Below, one piece after another: positions 61,305 to 64,000 of a DNA stretch of 64,000 nt. The DNA comes from Flavobacterium aerium (GTDB lineage: Bacteria > Bacteroidota > Bacteroidia > Flavobacteriales > Flavobacteriaceae), in the NCBI RefSeq assembly GCF_030766725.1, contig NZ_JARQWR010000011.1, positions 1 through 64,000 on the forward strand, given 5' to 3'. Numbering within the stretch: the stretch's first letter is position 1; each line of letters opens with the position of its first letter. The notes under the pieces were generated by a model. It worked only from the letters and a program-made list of their open reading frames with translations. It was not told where the DNA came from and searched no databases. The position numbers were made by a program, and so were the translations under genes.

Positions 61305-62583
61305 GTGCTATAACTTTTCCTTTTACTGCATTCATCGGGTTCTCTTCTTCCTCTTCAATTTCTTCTTGTGAACGATCCGACAAATCTTCTATATTGTACT
61401 GTTCTGCTTTTAATTTTTGTTCTGCGATTTCTGCTGCAATCTCTTCTTCTTTACGGGTTACACTTAGGATAATCCCCAAGCCAACGCAGGTCATCCAAAT
61501 CGAACTTCCCCCACTACTAATCAGTGGTAATGTTTGTCCCGTAACGGGTAATAACTCGACAGCAACGGCCATATTGATTAGTGCCTGAAACACAATTGGA
61601 AATCCTAGTCCTATGACTAATAGTTTCCCAAACAGTGTTGGTGATTTATGTGCTGCTACTAAAAATCGGATGAAGAGCATCATATATAAAATCAATATTC
61701 CTACTCCTCCTATCAATCCATATTCTTCTACAATGATTGCAAAAATAAAATCGGATGAGGATTGTGGTAAGAAATTTTTCTGTACACTTTTCCCTGGTCC
61801 TAATCCGTATATTCCTCCAGAAGCAATTGCAATTTTTGCTTTTTCAATCTGGTAATCGTCTTCTCCTGGTTTATTGCTTGTAAAGTTTTCTACACGACTA
61901 ATCCACGTATCTACACGATTAGGGAATGCGTTTGGAAATGCTTTTGCAACGAGTACAAAAAATGCCAAACTTAATATTCCTGCTCCAATGACTATTCCTA
62001 AATATTTCAATGGATATTTCCCCACAAATACTAGCATTACAACCATAGCAAAAATCAACGCTGCCGTAGAAAAGTTGGCAGGAAGAATAAGCATTATGAT
62101 AATAAAAACGGGAATCCAAAGTTCAATTACAGAAGATTTAAACGTGATTTCTTTCTCGTTAATCTTAGACAAATACCGCGCCACATATACAAGTAAAACA
62201 ATAAATGCTACTGTGGACGTTTGAAATGTTATTCCTGTAAAGGGCACCTGAATCCATCGACTGGCATTTGCTCCTCCAATTGTTTTTCCTTGCACAATTG
62301 TGTAGAGCAATAGAATTGCAACTACAGGCATGGCAATGATTGAAATGGCTTTAAAATAGTGGTACGGGATTTTATGTATCATATAGATAATAAAGAAACC
62401 AATAGCCACATGTGAGAAATGTCTCAACAGGAAACTAATTGTATTCCCTGTACCGTTTCCACTGTATGCAAGGTTACTACTAGCGCTGTAAACAGGCATA
62501 AAAGATATCAAAGCTAATAAAGCCACGAACGACCATATTACTCTGTCTCCCTTAAGATTGTTTAACATTTCTTTCATTTTCAC
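61294..62583 (-). CDS. ftsW: SEDS glycosyltransferase FtsW
   Basis: 429 residues with about ten membrane segments. SEDS-family signatures: [40 protein letters not shown] and [17 protein letters not shown]. FtsW polymerises lipid II into septal glycan together with its class b PBP. The C-terminal tail is acidic ([10 protein letters not shown]). Between murD (12 bp) and murG. Confidence 0.93.
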   Translation of the reverse strand: MKMKEMLNNLKGDRVIWSFVALLALISFMPVYSASSNLAYSGNGTGNTISFLLRHFSHVAIGFFIIYMIHKIPYHYFKAISIIAMPVVAILLLYTIVQGKTIGGANASRWIQVPFTGITFQTSTVAFIVLLVYVARYLSKINEKEITFKSSVIELWIPVFIIIMLILPANFSTAALIFAMVVMLVFVGKYPLKYLGIVIGAGILSLAFFVLVAKAFPNAFPNRVDTWISRVENFTSNKPGEDDYQIEKAKIAIASGGIYGLGPGKSVQKNFLPQSSSDFIFAIIVEEYGLIGGVGILILYMMLFIRFLVAAHKSPTLFGKLLVIGLGFPIVFQALINMAVAVELLPVTGQTLPLISSGGSSIWMTCVGLGIILSVTRKEEEIAAEIAEQKLKAEQYNIEDLSDRSQEEIEEEEENPMNAVKGKVIAHEG

Positions 62584-62595
62584 TTCGTATTACTA

Positions 62596-63927
62596 TTATA
62601 AATTTTGTACTGCTTGTTTGAATTGTCTTCCTCTATCTTCATAGCTTTCAAACAAATCAAAACTTGCGCAACATGGGGATAACAAAACTGTATCTCCTTT
62701 TTCTGATAATCTTTGTGCAATTTTCACTGCATCTACCATCGTATTTGCTTCTACCATTACATCTACAACATTTGCAAAAGCATCGATAATTTTTTTATTA
62801 TCTACTCCTAAACAAACGATTGCTTTTACTTTTTCTCTAACCAAAGCCATTAATTCTGTATAGTCATTTCCTTTATCAACACCTCCTACAATCCATACTG
62901 TAGGTGTATTCATACTGTCTAATGCATAGAATGTAGCATTGACATTGGTAGCTTTGGAATCGTTAATGTATTGTACATTTTGAATTTTCAACACTTTTTC
63001 TAATCGGTGCTCGACTGCTTGAAAATCGGAAAGACTTTCTCTAATCGTTGACTTTCTGATACGCATTAATTGGGCAACTGTTGTTGCAGCCATTGCGTTT
63101 TTCACGTTGTGTTTTCCTTCTAAAGCTAGGTGGTCTATTGGCATAACAAATTCTTCGTTATTGATGTTGGTTATAATATTATTTTCTTTTATATAAGCTC
63201 CTTTTTCTAATGTCTTTGTCAATGAAAAAGGGATTAATTGTGCTTTCACAGTGTGATTCTCAAGCCAGTGCACTATCGCAATATCGTCTGCATCATAAAT
63301 CAGATAATCTTCTTCTGTTTGATTCATCGTAATCCTGAACTTCGAATCGATATACTGACTGTAATCATAATTATATCGATCTAAATGGTCTGGACTTAAA
63401 TTCGTAATTACAGCGATATGGGGTTTATATTCCACAATCCCATCCAACTGGAAACTACTTAATTCTAAAACATAGGAATCATAAACATTATCGGCTACTT
63501 GCCATGCAAAACTCTTTCCTACATTTCCAGCTAATCCAACATTTAATCCTCCTGTTTTCAGCAAATGATGGGTTAACAGTGTTGTTGTTGTTTTCCCATT
63601 GCTTCCTGTTATTCCTACCGTTATCGCTTTTGTAAATTTGTATGCAAATTCAATTTCCGATAGTACGGGTATTTTTGCTTCAAATAGTTTTTTTACTATT
63701 GGAGATTTCTCTGGAATCCCTGGGCTTTTCATCACTACATCGGCATTTAAAATCAGCCTTTCAGTATGTGTTTCTTCTTCCCAAACAATATCATTAATAG
63801 CAAGAACTTCTTTATAGTGATTCTTTATTTTTCCGAAATCGGATACAAATACTTCGTATCCTAATTTCTTCCCTAGAATTGCGGTACCTACACCGCTTTC
63901 ACCTCCGCCTAATATTACTAATCTCAT
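62596..63927 (-). CDS. murD: UDP-N-acetylmuramoylalanine-D-glutamate ligase
   Basis: 443 residues. RLVILGGGESGVGTAILGKK (nucleotide fold), ATP loop GITGSNGKTTTTLLTHHLL, then NLSPDHLDRY and YINDSKATNVNAT, all typical of MurD. It adds D-Glu to UDP-MurNAc-L-Ala. One base separates it from the end of mraY. Confidence 0.95.
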   Translation of the reverse strand: MRLVILGGGESGVGTAILGKKLGYEVFVSDFGKIKNHYKEVLAINDIVWEEETHTERLILNADVVMKSPGIPEKSPIVKKLFEAKIPVLSEIEFAYKFTKAITVGITGSNGKTTTTLLTHHLLKTGGLNVGLAGNVGKSFAWQVADNVYDSYVLELSSFQLDGIVEYKPHIAVITNLSPDHLDRYNYDYSQYIDSKFRITMNQTEEDYLIYDADDIAIVHWLENHTVKAQLIPFSLTKTLEKGAYIKENNIITNINNEEFVMPIDHLALEGKHNVKNAMAATTVAQLMRIRKSTIRESLSDFQAVEHRLEKVLKIQNVQYINDSKATNVNATFYALDSMNTPTVWIVGGVDKGNDYTELMALVREKVKAIVCLGVDNKKIIDAFANVVDVMVEANTMVDAVKIAQRLSEKGDTVLLSPCCASFDLFESYEDRGRQFKQAVQNL

Positions 63928-63928
63928 A

Positions 63929-64000
63929 CTATCGAAGTTTTAAGGTCACGATTGAAAAAATAGCTAACAGTATTCCTACAATCCAAAAACGTGTTACGAT
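63929..64000 (-). CDS. mraY: phospho-MurNAc-pentapeptide transferase, 3' end
   Basis: Only the last 23 codons and stop are in the window (IVTRFWIVGILLAIFSIVTL, then KLR). The 'vRFWI……….l.tLKlR' ending is characteristic of MraY, and mraY before murD is the normal order. The gene continues past the right edge. Confidence 0.85.
   Translation of the reverse strand: MVTRFWIVGILLAIFSIVTLKLR

Noticed and set aside
61874..62224. Plus-strand 116-aa frame opposite ftsW
   Set aside because: A shadow of the membrane-protein codons; the minus-strand FtsW frame has clear SEDS motifs.

Overview
The window is AT-rich, uses the Bacteroidetes promoter pattern (TTG, about 19 nt, TAnnTTTG), has many TAATG stop-start overlaps, and carries a Flavobacteriia-type division cluster, so the host is most likely a member of the Flavobacteriaceae. 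Genus cannot be settled from the sequence alone.

Layout. (1) Positions 1-7746, minus strand: a polymorphic-toxin locus. Two secreted transglutaminase-like proteins lie upstream of a short secreted Rhs-core effector whose C-terminus carries an HExxxH motif. Downstream is a row of small lipoproteins, an Imm26-like immunity protein, and decayed copies of the same lipoproteins. (2) 8189-12622: cas1, cas2 and a type II-C CRISPR array of 47 repeats and 46 spacers. (3) 12672-16380 and 49977-50647: the two halves of one cas9 gene on the minus strand. (4) 16381-49976: a complete Mu-like transposable prophage of about 33.6 kb, inserted inside cas9. (5) 50755-50843: the tracrRNA, divergent from the cas9 start. 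(6) 50885-54204: host genes (M23 lipoprotein, beta-barrel protein, AraC-type membrane regulator, tRNA-Arg). (7) 54275-64000, minus strand: yqeY and the dcw cell-wall/division cluster ftsZ-ftsA-ftsQ-murC-murG-ftsW-murD-mraY(partial).

Main result: the phage has cut cas9 after codon 224. Removing it and one copy of the duplicated GAAGTA restores a single open frame of 4374 bp (1457 aa). The array, tracrRNA, cas1 and cas2 look intact, so this is a CRISPR-Cas system apparently disabled by a transposable phage landing in its effector gene. The 5' fragment is still open and runs ten codons into the phage end. The 3' fragment has lost its promoter and start.

The prophage has a LexA/S24-type repressor with a divergent early promoter, a DDE transposase (MuA) and AAA ATPase (MuB), many small early genes, a head module (gp27-28-36-29-F-G-37-like) on the minus strand, then on the plus strand a protease/scaffold, capsid, lysis genes (holin-like, amidase, candidate u-spanin), contractile tail, baseplate and fibres. 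A cargo block at the right end has a DNA adenine methylase, a small membrane protein and a glycine-rich lipoprotein. Less expected features are a probable Mu-style tail-chaperone frameshift, two tRNA-like elements sharing the same ends, a small plus-strand transcription unit inside the minus-strand head module, a large folded intergenic region before the methylase, and a remnant of a second methylase beyond the cargo.
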